Assembly (NCBI RefSeq): GCF_029963765.1
Contig: NZ_JALBYU010000023.1
Location: 40,680-104,679 of the forward strand
DNA length: 64,000 nucleotides
Direction of reading: 5' to 3'
Source: Pseudomonas sp. UYIF39
Lineage (GTDB): Bacteria > Pseudomonadota > Gammaproteobacteria > Pseudomonadales > Pseudomonadaceae
Shown here: positions 10,763 through 19,273 of the stretch, one piece after another
Position numbering within the stretch: position 1 is the first letter of the stretch
How the letters are laid out: every line of letters begins with the position of its first letter
Position numbers and translations under genes: made by a program
Notes under the pieces: generated by a model
What the model was told of the DNA's origin: nothing
Seen by the model: only the letters and a program-made list of their open reading frames with translations
The model's database searches: none

Positions 10763-11230
10763 ATGCACGACACTAATTTACTGCAACTGATCACCGACGA
10801 TTTCGCTCCAGCACAGCACTTGCTGGAGTTACTGCAAACCGAGTCCCTCGCCTTGCACGGTCGCGACATGCCACTGCTCGAAGAGATTCTGGCGCAGAAA
10901 CAGGCATTGATCATTTTGCTCGATCAGCATGGCCGCAAGCGCAGTGAAATCCTCGCCAGCCTCAGCCTGCCGACCAATCGCAACGGCCTGGAGCAACTTG
11001 CCAGCCATTCGAGCATTGGCGATCAGCTGCTGGAGCAGAGCGATGTATTGACCGATCTTCTGGCTCAGTGCCAAGCGGCCAACGTCAAGAATGGCCAGTC
11101 GATCCTGGTGCAACAGGCCGCGACGGCCAATCAGCTGAAAATCCTCAACGGCGGCGAGCCGCCAGCGCTTTATGATGCACGCGGATCAACCTCCATGCTT
11201 GCGAAGCCGCGCCCGCTCAGTCAGGCTTGA
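10763..11230 (+). CDS. flgN: Flagellar export chaperone FlgN
   Basis: A cytoplasmic chaperone for the hook-filament junction proteins FlgK and FlgL. The 155-aa, largely alpha-helical protein contains the FlgN-type stretches LLQLITDDFAPAQHLLELLQ and LEEILAQKQALIILLDQHG, and a low-complexity C-terminal tail. The family is weakly conserved in sequence, so the assignment also rests on its place directly after flgM and before the PilZ brake gene. The start is the ATG at 10763. It is probably transcribed with flgM. Confidence 0.9.
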   Translation: MHDTNLLQLITDDFAPAQHLLELLQTESLALHGRDMPLLEEILAQKQALIILLDQHGRKRSEILASLSLPTNRNGLEQLASHSSIGDQLLEQSDVLTDLLAQCQAANVKNGQSILVQQAATANQLKILNGGEPPALYDARGSTSMLAKPRPLSQA

Positions 11231-11322
11231 GCCTGCTGAAAAGCGCGCACTATCAAGACGCGTAACATGCTGGCAATATGCCGGCTAGTAGTAGTCATAT
11301 TTTGTCTGGAGATTGATGAACC

Positions 11323-12069
11323 GTGTTCAATGCCTTAAGCGCGGAAGATGCTCCGCAGCCACCCAAGGTGCTCACCACGCCGTTGGAGATCTCCGGCAAC
11401 CTGCGCCAGCTGCAAGACAGCCATGATCCGCTGATCATCACGTTCCATGAGCGCAGCCAGCGCTTCCAGAGTTATCTGGTGGACATTGACCGTGACAGCA
11501 ACATGATTGCCCTGGACGAAATGATTCCCCGCGATGGTGAACGCTTCCTGCTCGCCGGCGAACCGTTCAAGGTAGAAGGCTTTCACGACGGCGTGCGTAT
11601 TGCCTGGGAAAGCAACGGCCCGTTGACCATCGACGAATCTGGTGGCGGTCGCTGCTACCGTGGCGCCCTGCCCGCCGAGGTGGTTTACCACCAGCGTCGC
11701 AATGCATTCCGCGCAGCATTGAAGCTGGCACAACTGGTCAACGTCGATCTGGGCGGTGAAAAGCTCAAGTCGCCGATCAGCGGCAAGCTATTGGACATCT
11801 CAGCCACCGGCTGCAAGTTGCGCTTCGAAGGCGACATAACGGACAGCCTGCAACTGGGCCAGGTCTATGACCGCTTCATCGCCGCCCTGCCCTTTGGCAA
11901 CATGACGGCACCCGTCGAGCTGCGTTACCTGCACTTCGAAGAAAGGATCTCCATCACCTTCGCCGGCGTACGCTTTCACAACATGAGCGGGCTGGTGCAG
12001 CGGCAGGTCGAGCGGTTCGTCTATCAGCTTCAGCGCGAAGCGCGGCGCTTCGACAAAGACGACATGTAA
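11323..12069 (+). CDS. flgZ: PilZ-domain flagellar brake protein (YcgR/FlgZ type)
   Basis: Binds cyclic di-GMP and slows or stops the flagellar motor in response. The 248-aa protein has an N-terminal YcgR-type domain (about residues 15-118). A C-terminal PilZ domain carries both ligand motifs: RxxxR at R126-R130 (in HQRRNAFR) and DxSxxG at D158-S160-G163 (DISATG). The start is GTG at 11323, with GGAG about 12 nt upstream; the ATG at 11315 is out of frame. It follows flgN after 92 bp, the position of flgZ in other fluorescent pseudomonads. A strong terminator follows. Confidence 0.93.
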   Translation: MFNALSAEDAPQPPKVLTTPLEISGNLRQLQDSHDPLIITFHERSQRFQSYLVDIDRDSNMIALDEMIPRDGERFLLAGEPFKVEGFHDGVRIAWESNGPLTIDESGGGRCYRGALPAEVVYHQRRNAFRAALKLAQLVNVDLGGEKLKSPISGKLLDISATGCKLRFEGDITDSLQLGQVYDRFIAALPFGNMTAPVELRYLHFEERISITFAGVRFHNMSGLVQRQVERFVYQLQREARRFDKDDM

Positions 12070-12085
12070 TACGACCCTTTAATTG

Positions 12086-12124
12086 AAAACGGGCAGTCCC
12101 TTGCGGTGACTGCCCGTTTTTTTT
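12086..12124. terminator. Bidirectional terminator between flgZ and the MFS gene
   Basis: A perfect 13-bp stem (AAAACGGGCAGTC/GACTGCCCGTTTT) with a 9-nt loop carries T-runs on the right and A-runs on the left. It serves flgZ on the plus strand and probably the convergent MFS gene as well. Confidence 0.9.
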
Positions 12125-12136
12125 ATGCGTTGCTTT

Positions 12137-13501
12137 TTATGGCCTGGCCTCGGTAAAACTTTGCTCGCGAGGTGCATCAGGGTCTTCGGGCGGCGGATCG
12201 GTTTCGGTCTCTGATTCAGGTTCCGGCTCAGGGTTGATCGGGTTTTGCATCTGATCCTGAACCACCTGCTCATCGACACGGGGGTCAAGGCAAGCGACCA
12301 ACGGTGAACTCGACATGCTGTCCGGCATGGCGACGTGATGCAGTGGCGCATCGTCCACCACATGCAGGTTGGTCACCGCTTTCGGGCGAATCCGCCACAC
12401 AAGCACCAACGCAAAGAAACTGAAGAAGGCATAGAGCATGTGGCTGCCGAACAGCTTCATCAGCACCCCCGCCACCAGCGGCCCGATACTGGCGCCGACG
12501 CCGTAGGTCACCAGCAGCATTGCTGTCAGGGACACCCGGCGATCACCCTCGACGTGGTCGTTTGAGAATGCCACCGCCAGCGGATACAGGCAGAACATCA
12601 CCAGCGAACAGCAGAACCCGGTGATAAACAAAATCTCCAGCGGTACCTGCTGCATGATTGCCAGCGGCAACGCGGTAAGCGCCAGGACCAGGGCAAAACA
12701 GCGGATCAACAGCGCCCGGTCATAACGGTCGGACAGCCAGCCCAACGGCCATTGCACCAGCAGCCCCGCAAAAATGCAGCTACCCATGAACAGACCAACC
12801 TGCTCCGTGGACAACCCCTGCTGCGAGGCATACAGCGGTGCCAGGCCGTAGAACGAACCAATGATCAGCCCCGCCCCCAGCACCGTGCTCAACGACTGCG
12901 GCACGCGCTTGATGAAGAACCGCGGCTCCATCGGTGCCGGGTGCAACGGCGCCGGGTGAATCCGGCGAGTCAGGGCCACCGGCACCAGGCACAGCGCGAA
13001 GCACAAGGCGACCAGCATCAGCAGTTCCAGGCCCAGGCCCGGGTGCATGACCAGAATCAACTGACCCAGCACCAGCCCCAGGTATGAGGCGATCATGTAG
13101 CCGCTGAATACCGTCCCGCGCTGCGAGGCTTCGGCCTGCTCATTGAGCCAGCTTTCGATGACCATGTATTGGCACATCATGCCGAGGCCAACGATGACCC
13201 GCAGGAAGATCCAGGCAGGCAACCAGTCCACCAGGCCATGACCCAGCACCGCCGCGCCGACAATCCCGGCGCAGGCCGAATAGGCGCGAATATGCCCGAC
13301 CCGGGCAATCAGCCGGTGGCCGATCTTGCCACCCAGCACCAGGCCGCAATAGTTGGCCGCCATCAACGCACCGACCCACAGGCTGTCGACGTGATCGGCG
13401 GCCAGGCGCAAGGCCAGGTAAGTACTCAACAGGCCAGAGCCGATCAACATCATCAGCGAGGCAAAATAAAGCGCTCGAAAGGGTTTCCAGATTTGGCGCA
13501 T
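12137..13501 (-). CDS. Major facilitator superfamily transporter (YcaD-like)
   Basis: An inner-membrane secondary transporter of 454 aa with about twelve hydrophobic segments between residues 10 and 385. Recognisable pieces are the N-terminal ALYFASLMMLIGSGLLSTYL, the loop GHRLIARVGHIRAY, ESWLNEQAEASQRGTVFSGY and, in the second half, PLGWLSDRYDRALLIR, the MFS motif A repeat. The WLNE context resembles the YcaD/fosmidomycin-resistance-like branch. The last ~60 residues form an acidic, proline-rich cytoplasmic tail (PEPEPESETETDPPPEDPD), longer than usual. The substrate cannot be told. It sits between the flagellar block and a glutamine-synthetase-like gene, which hints at but does not prove a link with amine uptake. 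Confidence 0.85.
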   Translation of the reverse strand: MRQIWKPFRALYFASLMMLIGSGLLSTYLALRLAADHVDSLWVGALMAANYCGLVLGGKIGHRLIARVGHIRAYSACAGIVGAAVLGHGLVDWLPAWIFLRVIVGLGMMCQYMVIESWLNEQAEASQRGTVFSGYMIASYLGLVLGQLILVMHPGLGLELLMLVALCFALCLVPVALTRRIHPAPLHPAPMEPRFFIKRVPQSLSTVLGAGLIIGSFYGLAPLYASQQGLSTEQVGLFMGSCIFAGLLVQWPLGWLSDRYDRALLIRCFALVLALTALPLAIMQQVPLEILFITGFCCSLVMFCLYPLAVAFSNDHVEGDRRVSLTAMLLVTYGVGASIGPLVAGVLMKLFGSHMLYAFFSFFALVLVWRIRPKAVTNLHVVDDAPLHHVAMPDSMSSSPLVACLDPRVDEQVVQDQMQNPINPEPEPESETETDPPPEDPDAPREQSFTEARP

Positions 13502-13572
13502 CGGCGTTCCGAGCGGCTCCTTGCAGTGAGTTTCGGGCTACCGACAAACGATAGCCCGATGTCGACGGGGCG

Positions 13573-14916
13573 TCAGGCCTGGGCCGCTAAAACACGCCGC
13601 TCCCAGGGAGTAATTTCATCAAAGAAGCTGGTCAACTCGATAGTCTTCGAGGCGATGTAGCCTTCGATGAACTCCTTGCCGAACAGTTCCTTCGCCAATT
13701 GGCTACGTTTCAGACGCTCAAGTGCCGCATGCAAGGTACACGGCAATGAAAGATTGTCCGGTACTTCGAATTCACCCTGGATCGGTTCGCTCGGCTCCAG
13801 TTTGTGTTCAATGCCATACAACCCTGCGGCAAGGCTGGCAGCGATCGCCAGGTAAGGATTTGCATCAGCCCCCGGCAAACGGTTCTCGACCCGACGAGCG
13901 GCGGGAGAACTGGCTGGAATACGCAATCCGGCCGCGCGATTGTCGTGGGACCAGCAGGCATTATTCGGCGACGCATACGGATGGCACAAGCGCTGATACG
14001 AGTTCACGTTCGGTGCGAACAACGCAGTGAAATCCGCCATGCCGGCCTGCTGACCCGCGATGAAATGACGGAAGGTCGCCGTCGGCTCACCAGCCTTGTC
14101 GCTGAACACGTTACGCCCGCTGCCGATCTCGATGATGCTCTGGTGAATATGCATCGAACTGCCCGGCGTGTGCGCCAGCGGCTTGGCCATGCAAACCACG
14201 GTCAGGCCATGCTTGAGCGCGACTTCTTTAAGCAGATGTTTGAACAGGAGTGTCTGGTCGGCCAACAGCAGCGGGTCGCCGTGCAGCAGGTTGATCTCGA
14301 ACTGGCTGACGCCCATCTCGTGCATGAAGGTATCGCGCGGCAAGCCCAGGGCCGCCATGCATGCGTAGACTTCATTGAAGAACGGCCGCAAGCCATTATT
14401 GGAACTGACGCTGAACGCCGAATGGCCGTCTTCGCGACGACCGTCCAGGCCTAACGGCGGCTGGAAGGGCTGAGTCGGGTCGGTATTGGCTGCGAAGACA
14501 AAAAATTCCAGCTCGGTCGCCACCACCGGCGCCAGGCCGAGGGCCGCGTAACGCGCGATCACGGCCTTCAATTGGCCGCGGGTCGACAGCTTTGAGCTGC
14601 CACCGGTCAGCTCGTCCGCATCGCAAATGGCCAAGGCTCGCGGCGGCTGGCTCCACGGCAAGCGATGAATCTGTGCAGGGTCGGGCACCAGCGCCAGGTC
14701 GCCATCATCGCTGCCGTAAAAGCGCGCTGGCGGGTATCCGCCCATGATGCATTGCAGCAGCACTCCCCGCGCCATTTGCAAACGCCGCCCCTCGAGAAAG
14801 CCTTCGGCGGTCATTACCTTGCCACGGGGTACGCCATTCAAATCCGGCGTGACACATTCAATCTCATCAATGCCCGTCAGTCGCTGTGCGAGTGAGCGAT
14901 GGCCATCGGTTGTCAT
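13573..14916 (-). CDS. Glutamine-synthetase family ligase, likely gamma-glutamylpolyamine synthetase
   Basis: An ATP-dependent ligase of the glutamine synthetase fold, 447 aa from the ATG at 14916. The frame opens earlier (14964), but that extension lacks similarity. Family motifs seen are VTPDLNGVPRGKVM near the N-terminus, the ligand segment TELEFFVFAANTD, HQSIIEIGSGRNVFSDK in the ATP-binding region, and RIPASSPAARRVENRLPGADANPYLA, the C-terminal substrate/ATP loop. The variant resembles PuuA/Pau enzymes that glutamylate putrescine or other polyamines rather than ammonia-using GlnA. P. aeruginosa has such a gene (PA3356) beside the same flagellar block, by memory. No partner polyamine genes are in the window, so the substrate is uncertain. 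Confidence 0.85.
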   Translation of the reverse strand: MTTDGHRSLAQRLTGIDEIECVTPDLNGVPRGKVMTAEGFLEGRRLQMARGVLLQCIMGGYPPARFYGSDDGDLALVPDPAQIHRLPWSQPPRALAICDADELTGGSSKLSTRGQLKAVIARYAALGLAPVVATELEFFVFAANTDPTQPFQPPLGLDGRREDGHSAFSVSSNNGLRPFFNEVYACMAALGLPRDTFMHEMGVSQFEINLLHGDPLLLADQTLLFKHLLKEVALKHGLTVVCMAKPLAHTPGSSMHIHQSIIEIGSGRNVFSDKAGEPTATFRHFIAGQQAGMADFTALFAPNVNSYQRLCHPYASPNNACWSHDNRAAGLRIPASSPAARRVENRLPGADANPYLAIAASLAAGLYGIEHKLEPSEPIQGEFEVPDNLSLPCTLHAALERLKRSQLAKELFGKEFIEGYIASKTIELTSFFDEITPWERRVLAAQA

Positions 14917-15016
14917 GACGCAATCCTTTGTTGTTGTGCGAGCCGCGAACGGCGACCCGCACAAAATAGGCTCCGCCTGTTCGGAATATCAAGCAGCGGC
15001 CAACAAAAAGAACCGG

Positions 15017-15709
15017 TCAGGGCAGATAGAGGCTGAACACGCCGCCGCCCAGCGGGCCGCCATTGCTGATTTCGGTGTGTCCGCCCACGCCGTTGCGTTG
15101 ATGGAGTGCGGCAATCCGCCCGGCAAAGTACAGGCCCAGGCCAGTGCTTCCGCTGCTGTGGTTGATGCCCTGCACGTAATCGGCCTGACGCTCGATCATC
15201 TCGGGTGGATAACCTTCGCCATCGTCGTTGACGGTCAGCACCAATTGCCCGGCGTCATCGCTGACGCTGATCAACACCGCGTGGCGGGCGTAACGAATGG
15301 CGTTGTTGATGCTGTTGCCCAGCACCGAGGCAATCAGCTCCCGGTCGAAGAAACCCAGAGGGCTCAACGGGTCCACTTGATAGGTCGCCATGATGCCGCG
15401 ACTGGCAAACACGTCCTGGTGGCAGGCCAATTGCGCTTCGATGAAGTCATCCAGTTCATGGTAGGCCGGTTGCAACGGCATCTGGTTGACGCCGAGTTTG
15501 TACAGCCCCAGCAACTGCACCAGCATGCCATTAAGGTGAGAGAACTCGAATTCGATCACGCCCTGCTCCGGGGTGTAGTGTTGCGGATCCGGCAAGCGCG
15601 CCAACCATTGGCTGTGGGCCTGCATCAGCATGGCCAGGGAGTTCTTCATGTCGTGCACGGTGGAGGCAATCACCGTGGAAAAATCGAGTGCCTGTTCGCT
15701 GTTGTTCAT
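15017..15709 (-). CDS. Sensor-less histidine kinase
   Basis: A 230-aa soluble kinase consisting of only a dimerisation/phosphotransfer helix and a GHKL ATPase domain. The phospho-accepting histidine is H19 in TVHDMKNSL. The N box is at NSINNAIRYA, and the ATP-lid boxes are NDDGEGYP and SGSTGLGLYFAGRIAALH. No membrane segment or sensing domain is present, so the input must come from a partner. The ATG at 15709 overlaps the stop of the upstream response-regulator/TPR gene by 4 bp (ATGA), which indicates translational coupling and a cognate pair. The frame's longer upstream extension is only overlap with that gene. Confidence 0.88.
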   Translation of the reverse strand: MNNSEQALDFSTVIASTVHDMKNSLAMLMQAHSQWLARLPDPQHYTPEQGVIEFEFSHLNGMLVQLLGLYKLGVNQMPLQPAYHELDDFIEAQLACHQDVFASRGIMATYQVDPLSPLGFFDRELIASVLGNSINNAIRYARHAVLISVSDDAGQLVLTVNDDGEGYPPEMIERQADYVQGINHSSGSTGLGLYFAGRIAALHQRNGVGGHTEISNGGPLGGGVFSLYLP

Positions 15710-17310
15710 TCGCCAAACGCCTTGCTTCGCAACTTCTGATAACGGGGAAAACGCGCATCGGTGTCGGGCATCAGGCCGACCATTTTCAGGCACGTCCGAC
15801 ATTCTTCCAGCTCCGCCGAAGGGACATCGGTGTCGGTGCCGTGCAGCAGCGACTGCGCCATGTTCAGCGCGATACTGATGTTCTTGGGTTGCAGCGCCAG
15901 GGCTTTGCGGAACACCTGCCGCGCCTCTACCAGGTTGCCGGTCTTGTACACCCGCACGCCTTGACGGTTGAGGTCCGCAGCGGCATTGCCGGAGTTGAGG
16001 ATGGTCGGATCGTCGGTCAACTTGGCGATGCCCTTCATCACCGTCGGGTCGTCGCCATAGATTTCCGCGCAGTTTTTCAACATCGAGGCACCGGCGCTGG
16101 CCTGGCCGAGCATCTGCAGTTGCTTGGCCACCAGCAGCGCCGCTTCGGCGCTCATGAACTGTTCCATGCCATCGAGGCGCATCATCGCCTGCTCGGTGAG
16201 CTTCTCGGCGGTTTCGGCATCGTTGAGCAGCAGGCTGGTGGCTTTCATCAATCTCGCACGAATCTGCAGACCCGGGTCGGAAGGGTTTTCCTTGGCCACC
16301 GCACTCAGCGTCGTGTTGATTTCCAGTCGAGTCCGGGTATCCAGGCCTTTTTCGCTGCCTTTACTGATCAAGGCATGGGCCAGGCCAAGGTTGCTCTCCG
16401 CATCCTTGAAACGTGACTGCGCGCCCTGCGCCACGGCCTGGCGATAGGCTTTGGAGGCGGTGTCGAAATCTTCGTTGGCCATCGCCAACTTGCCCAACTG
16501 CGCTTGCCGACGCACCGCCAGCGGCGACAAGCGTATCGCCTCTTCCAGCACACGCTGGGCCGCCTTGGTATCGCCTTCGGCGACCAGTACATCGGCCATG
16601 CCGTCGTAGAGCGCCGGCATCATCGGGAACACTTTCAGGGCTTTTTCATAGACGCCCTTGGCCTGACCGACCTGGCCACGTTTGAACAGCAATTTGCCCA
16701 GACCGGCAAACGCCCACGGCAACGGTCGATCAGCAATGATGCTGTCATAGAGACGCTCCAGCGCCTCGTTCTGATTCAGGTCGCGCAAGGCATCGGCGCG
16801 GTAGCGCAGGCACAACGGCGAATAGCGGATGTCTTGTTTGCACAAGGCGATGCAGGCATTGAGCACTTCAACCGGCTTGCCTCGATCAAGGGCCTGCAGA
16901 ATCGGCTTGAGCAAGGTCTTGCGTTGCTCCAGCCGCTCCAGCCGTTGAGCCAGGCCGGAACGGTTGAACGGTTTGGTCAGGTACGCATCGGGTTCGTGTT
17001 CCAACGCACTGAGCACCATTGCCTGACTGGTCTCGGCTGTGACCATGACGAACACGGCCTCATGGCTGATCAGCTTTTCGATCATCAGGTCTTCAAGCAC
17101 TTGCTGACCGTTCTTCTTGCCGTCGCCCAGGTGAAAGTCCTGCAGGATGAAATCGTAGGCCTTCTGCGAACACATACGCAGCGCCTGCTCACCGGTGTCG
17201 GCGGTGTCGACATCCTTGACGCCAAGCTCGCGCAGCATGGACCTGACGGAACTGCGGAAATCCGAGAAATCATCGACGATCAAAAAACGCTTTTGGTGAT
17301 ACGACAGCAT
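15706..17310 (-). CDS. Response regulator with C-terminal TPR array
   Basis: A 534-aa protein with a receiver domain (residues 8-130: acidic IVDD, acceptor D58 in ILQDFHLGDG, switch lysine in YLTKPFN) and then a long series of tetratricopeptide-like helices (about 145-490). Examples are WAFAGLGKLLFKRGQVGQAK, YEKALKVFPMMPALYDG and EAIRLSPLAVRRQAQLGKLA. There is no DNA-binding or enzyme output, so it should act by protein binding. The neighbouring kinase overlaps its 3' end. This layout is seen in Pseudomonas as an uncharacterised cytoplasmic two-component pair. Its signal and partner proteins are unknown. Confidence 0.9.
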   Translation of the reverse strand: MLSYHQKRFLIVDDFSDFRSSVRSMLRELGVKDVDTADTGEQALRMCSQKAYDFILQDFHLGDGKKNGQQVLEDLMIEKLISHEAVFVMVTAETSQAMVLSALEHEPDAYLTKPFNRSGLAQRLERLEQRKTLLKPILQALDRGKPVEVLNACIALCKQDIRYSPLCLRYRADALRDLNQNEALERLYDSIIADRPLPWAFAGLGKLLFKRGQVGQAKGVYEKALKVFPMMPALYDGMADVLVAEGDTKAAQRVLEEAIRLSPLAVRRQAQLGKLAMANEDFDTASKAYRQAVAQGAQSRFKDAESNLGLAHALISKGSEKGLDTRTRLEINTTLSAVAKENPSDPGLQIRARLMKATSLLLNDAETAEKLTEQAMMRLDGMEQFMSAEAALLVAKQLQMLGQASAGASMLKNCAEIYGDDPTVMKGIAKLTDDPTILNSGNAAADLNRQGVRVYKTGNLVEARQVFRKALALQPKNISIALNMAQSLLHGTDTDVPSAELEECRTCLKMVGLMPDTDARFPRYQKLRSKAFGE

Positions 17311-17509
17311 CGAAGATTTCCAGGCAATTTAAGAAGAAGACCATCACTGTTCGGGTTATCGGCCAGTAGTGGCGTTCCCTTGAGAAGTCATGCCGCTCAG
17401 TACGCGCTAAATATTTGAAGGTGTTATTGAAAAACGGGATTATCCCGTAGTGGTCTAATGAAACCAGACACCCATTTAGGCGAGAATGCTCGCCAGATCG
17501 AGGTGTCAG

Positions 17510-17818
17510 ATGACCAAACAACGCCGTTCCTTTACTGCTGAATTCAAACACGAGGCTGCCGATCTCTTGCTCAAGCAAAACTACAGCTACATCGAAGCCA
17601 GCCGTTCACTCGGTGTCGGAGAGTCGGCACTACGCCGTTGGGTCGACCAGGTTCAGCAGGAGCGCAAAGGCGTTACGCCGCAGAGCAAAGCGCTGACCCC
17701 GGAACAGCAGAAAATTCAGGAGTTGGAAGCTCGGATCGCTCGCCTTGAGCGAGAGAAATCCATACTAAAAAAGGCTACCGCGCTCTTGATGTCGGAAGAT
17801 CACGAGCGTACGCGCTGA
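17510..17818 (+). CDS. IS3-family transposase OrfA
   Basis: The small DNA-binding partner of the IS3 transposase, 102 aa from the ATG at 17510. It shows the helix-turn-helix of the family (FTAEFKHEAADLLLKQ, SYIEASRSLGVGESALRRWV) and a leucine-zipper-like C-terminus (QELEARIARLEREKSILKKA). A slippery A-run (CTAAAAAAGG near 17765) sits where IS3 elements make the programmed -1 frameshift into orfB; orfB indeed continues in the -1 frame. OrfA is intact, but the element is not functional because orfB is deleted. Such proteins can inhibit related elements. Confidence 0.92.
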   Translation: MTKQRRSFTAEFKHEAADLLLKQNYSYIEASRSLGVGESALRRWVDQVQQERKGVTPQSKALTPEQQKIQELEARIARLEREKSILKKATALLMSEDHERTR

Positions 17819-18280
17819 TCAATCAGCTGAGCGTCCATGAGCCGATTGATTGGCTGTGCAAAGTGTTTGAGATCAATCGATCAAGTTATTACGCCCACCG
17901 CCTCAAGCGCCGAACGCCTGATGTCGAACGGCTTCGGTTACGCAGCCGGGTGAGCGAGTTGTTCTCACAAAGTCGCAGTGCTGCCGGCAGCCGTAGCCTT
18001 CTCTCGTTGATGCGTGACGGTGGTGAGCAACTCGGTCGGTTCAAAGTGCGCAGCTTGATGCGTGAGCTTGACCTCGTGAGCAAACAGCCAGGTTCTCATG
18101 CCTATAAACGAGCGACGGTCGAACGGTTGGATATCCCGAACATCTTGAATCGGGAGTCCGATGTCCCGGCACCCAACCTGGATACCGACCGCGGGCTACA
18201 GAACTGCTCAAGAAGCCCAGCGCGATATCAGCCATTTCTTGATGCATCGGTACGACTGGATTCGGCCCCATCAATGCAAG
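17815..18280 (+). pseudogene. Broken IS3-family transposase OrfB
   Basis: The frame carries the N-terminal part of OrfB (INQLSVHEPIDWLCKVFEIN, RSSYYAHRLKRRTPDVERLR, then ERLDIPNILNRE-DVPAPN). At about 18176 it jumps into a C-terminal piece in another frame (WIPTAGYRTAQEAQRDISHF, LMHRYDWIRPHQ). The sequence that should lie between, the catalytic DDE segment (CGDITYIW to the SPMERLFRSLK region of the family), is absent. I therefore infer an internal deletion of several hundred base pairs plus a frame change. After RPHQ the match to the family stops, so the 3' end is also lost. Confidence 0.8.
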
Positions 18281-18394
18281 ACGAACTCCTGGGTGTCCGC
18301 GACAATCTCCCTCGCCCGCTGAGCGCCCCACTTCAACGCCGCGCAGTAATGCTCATCGAAACCTCGATATGCAGGCCATTGCTGAGTACCTCTT
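18271..18394 (-). pseudogene. Possible C-terminal remnant of an unrecognised gene
   Basis: Reading the minus strand from 18394 gives about 40 residues without a stop, including QQWPAYRGFDEHYCAALKW and GAQRAREIVADTQEFVLH, and ending in TGA at 18271. The composition looks like real protein (Trp, His, Tyr in a helix-like pattern), but there is no start codon and a stop precedes it. It abuts the broken end of the IS3 element. I do not recognise the family. It may be the tail of a gene destroyed by the insertion, or chance. Confidence 0.25.
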
Positions 18395-18539
18395 CATGCG
18401 CATGGAGGGGTAACTGCGTGTTGGTCCATAACCAGAATTTTGTACCTCTACGCCGCATCGACGTCGCTCCATGAGTTGTGTCTGGAGTAAGGCACAGCAA
18501 AGACAGACTTTCCATGTAGATCGTCGGGTGATGGCGCGT

Positions 18540-18579
18540 AAAAAAGCCCCGCCGGAGAACTGCCCGGCGGGGCTTTTTT
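18540..18579. terminator. Strong bidirectional terminator
   Basis: A 16-bp nearly perfect stem (AAAAAAGCCCCGCCGG/CCGGCGGGGCTTTTTT) with an 8-nt loop. It lies downstream of tRNA-Arg(CCU) on the minus strand and right of the IS3 remnant. Confidence 0.85.
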
Positions 18580-18648
18580 GCCTCTTGGTGCTACCTGCTG
18601 ACGAGGTGAATATGCCTGTCAGAAGGTGACCGAAGAGATACGAATTAA

Positions 18649-18725
18649 TGGTGTCCCAGGGCAGGTTCGAACTGCCAACCTTCCCCTTAGGAGGGGGATG
18701 CTCTATCCAATTGAGCTACTGAGAC
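18649..18725 (-). tRNA. tRNA-Arg(CCU)
   Basis: A 77-nt cloverleaf on the minus strand. The acceptor stem GTCTCAG pairs with CTGGGAC (one T-G pair). The D arm is AGCTCAATTGGATAGAGC, the anticodon loop CTCCTAA (anticodon CCU), and the T arm GGCAGTTCGAACCTGCC; CCA is encoded. It reads AGG codons. The IS3 debris next to it fits the tendency of tRNA genes to mark variable sites. Confidence 0.95.
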
Positions 18726-18966
18726 ACAGATCGACCACGAAGAAACGCGGTGCGATGGACGGCGTGCATGTTAACGGGCAGCCCCGCTTTTGTCATGTCG
18801 TCCGTTGGGCTTTTTAAGTGTAGGCAGACGCCCCGCAGAAGTGTGGCTTTGTTTACCGTGCAAATTGCATCACCACAAAAAGCCATCATTGCAAAATGCA
18901 ATGCGAGCACGTCGGCTAAATATCTTAATTCATTGTTTTTAAAGGATTTAATTGGCGTTAGACTCT

Positions 18967-18982
18967 TGGCATGCGGGCTGCT
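18967..18982 (+). promoter_or_regulatory. Candidate sigma54 promoter of the small-gene pair
   Basis: TGGCATGCGGGCTGCT has GG and GC separated by the 10 nt required for sigma54, with two departures from the consensus. The predicted start is near 18993, 25 nt before the 77-aa gene. The rest of the 290-bp gap after the tRNA shows nothing else. Confidence 0.4.
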
Positions 18983-19017
18983 TTAGCTGTTCTCGTAGAA
19001 CAATAGAGGTCAGCCTC

Positions 19018-19251
19018 ATGAAAAGCGCCCTTTTACTCTCGAACGCGATCGCTCTGGCGATTCTGTTGGGCTTTCATTCTGTCCCCGAGAGCGGTGTTGA
19101 GCCGGTTGCTCAACGCATGCCTCATTACCTTCAGGTGCAAAGAGCGCCTCAACTGGCGGTTATGAGCGATCAGCGTAGCTTTGTCAGCCAAGAGGTAAGC
19201 CAGGAAGGCATTTTGCTGCCGGCTCAGTCTTCAGAACGTTTGGTATTTTGA
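19018..19251 (+). CDS. Small exported protein, unrecognised
   Basis: A 77-aa protein from the ATG at 19018, preceded by AGAGGT. The N-terminus (MKSALLLSNAIALAILLGFH) looks like a signal peptide or single membrane anchor; the rest is hydrophilic with PHYLQVQRAPQLAVM and many Gln/Ser/Glu residues. No cysteines or catalytic motif are visible. It is followed after 22 bp by a 59-aa membrane protein and is probably co-transcribed with it. From memory, P. aeruginosa has a short uncharacterised gene at the same place beside phnN (PA3371 region). Function unknown; an envelope location is inferred from the N-terminus. Confidence 0.7.
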   Translation: MKSALLLSNAIALAILLGFHSVPESGVEPVAQRMPHYLQVQRAPQLAVMSDQRSFVSQEVSQEGILLPAQSSERLVF

Positions 19252-19273
19252 ATCACCCCATCAGGAGCACCGC

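Larger units (their letters stand above)
17449..18280 (+). mobile_element. Decayed IS3-family insertion sequence
   Basis: Starts at a left terminal sequence near 17449 (ending in ATGAAACCAGACAC), followed by an intact orfA and a damaged orfB. The core of the DDE domain is missing and the 3' end breaks off after about 18280 into unrelated DNA. GTGTCTGG, the complement of the left terminus, recurs at 18478-18485 and may mark the old right end. It lies between the response regulator gene and tRNA-Arg(CCU). It cannot transpose on its own. Confidence 0.85.
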
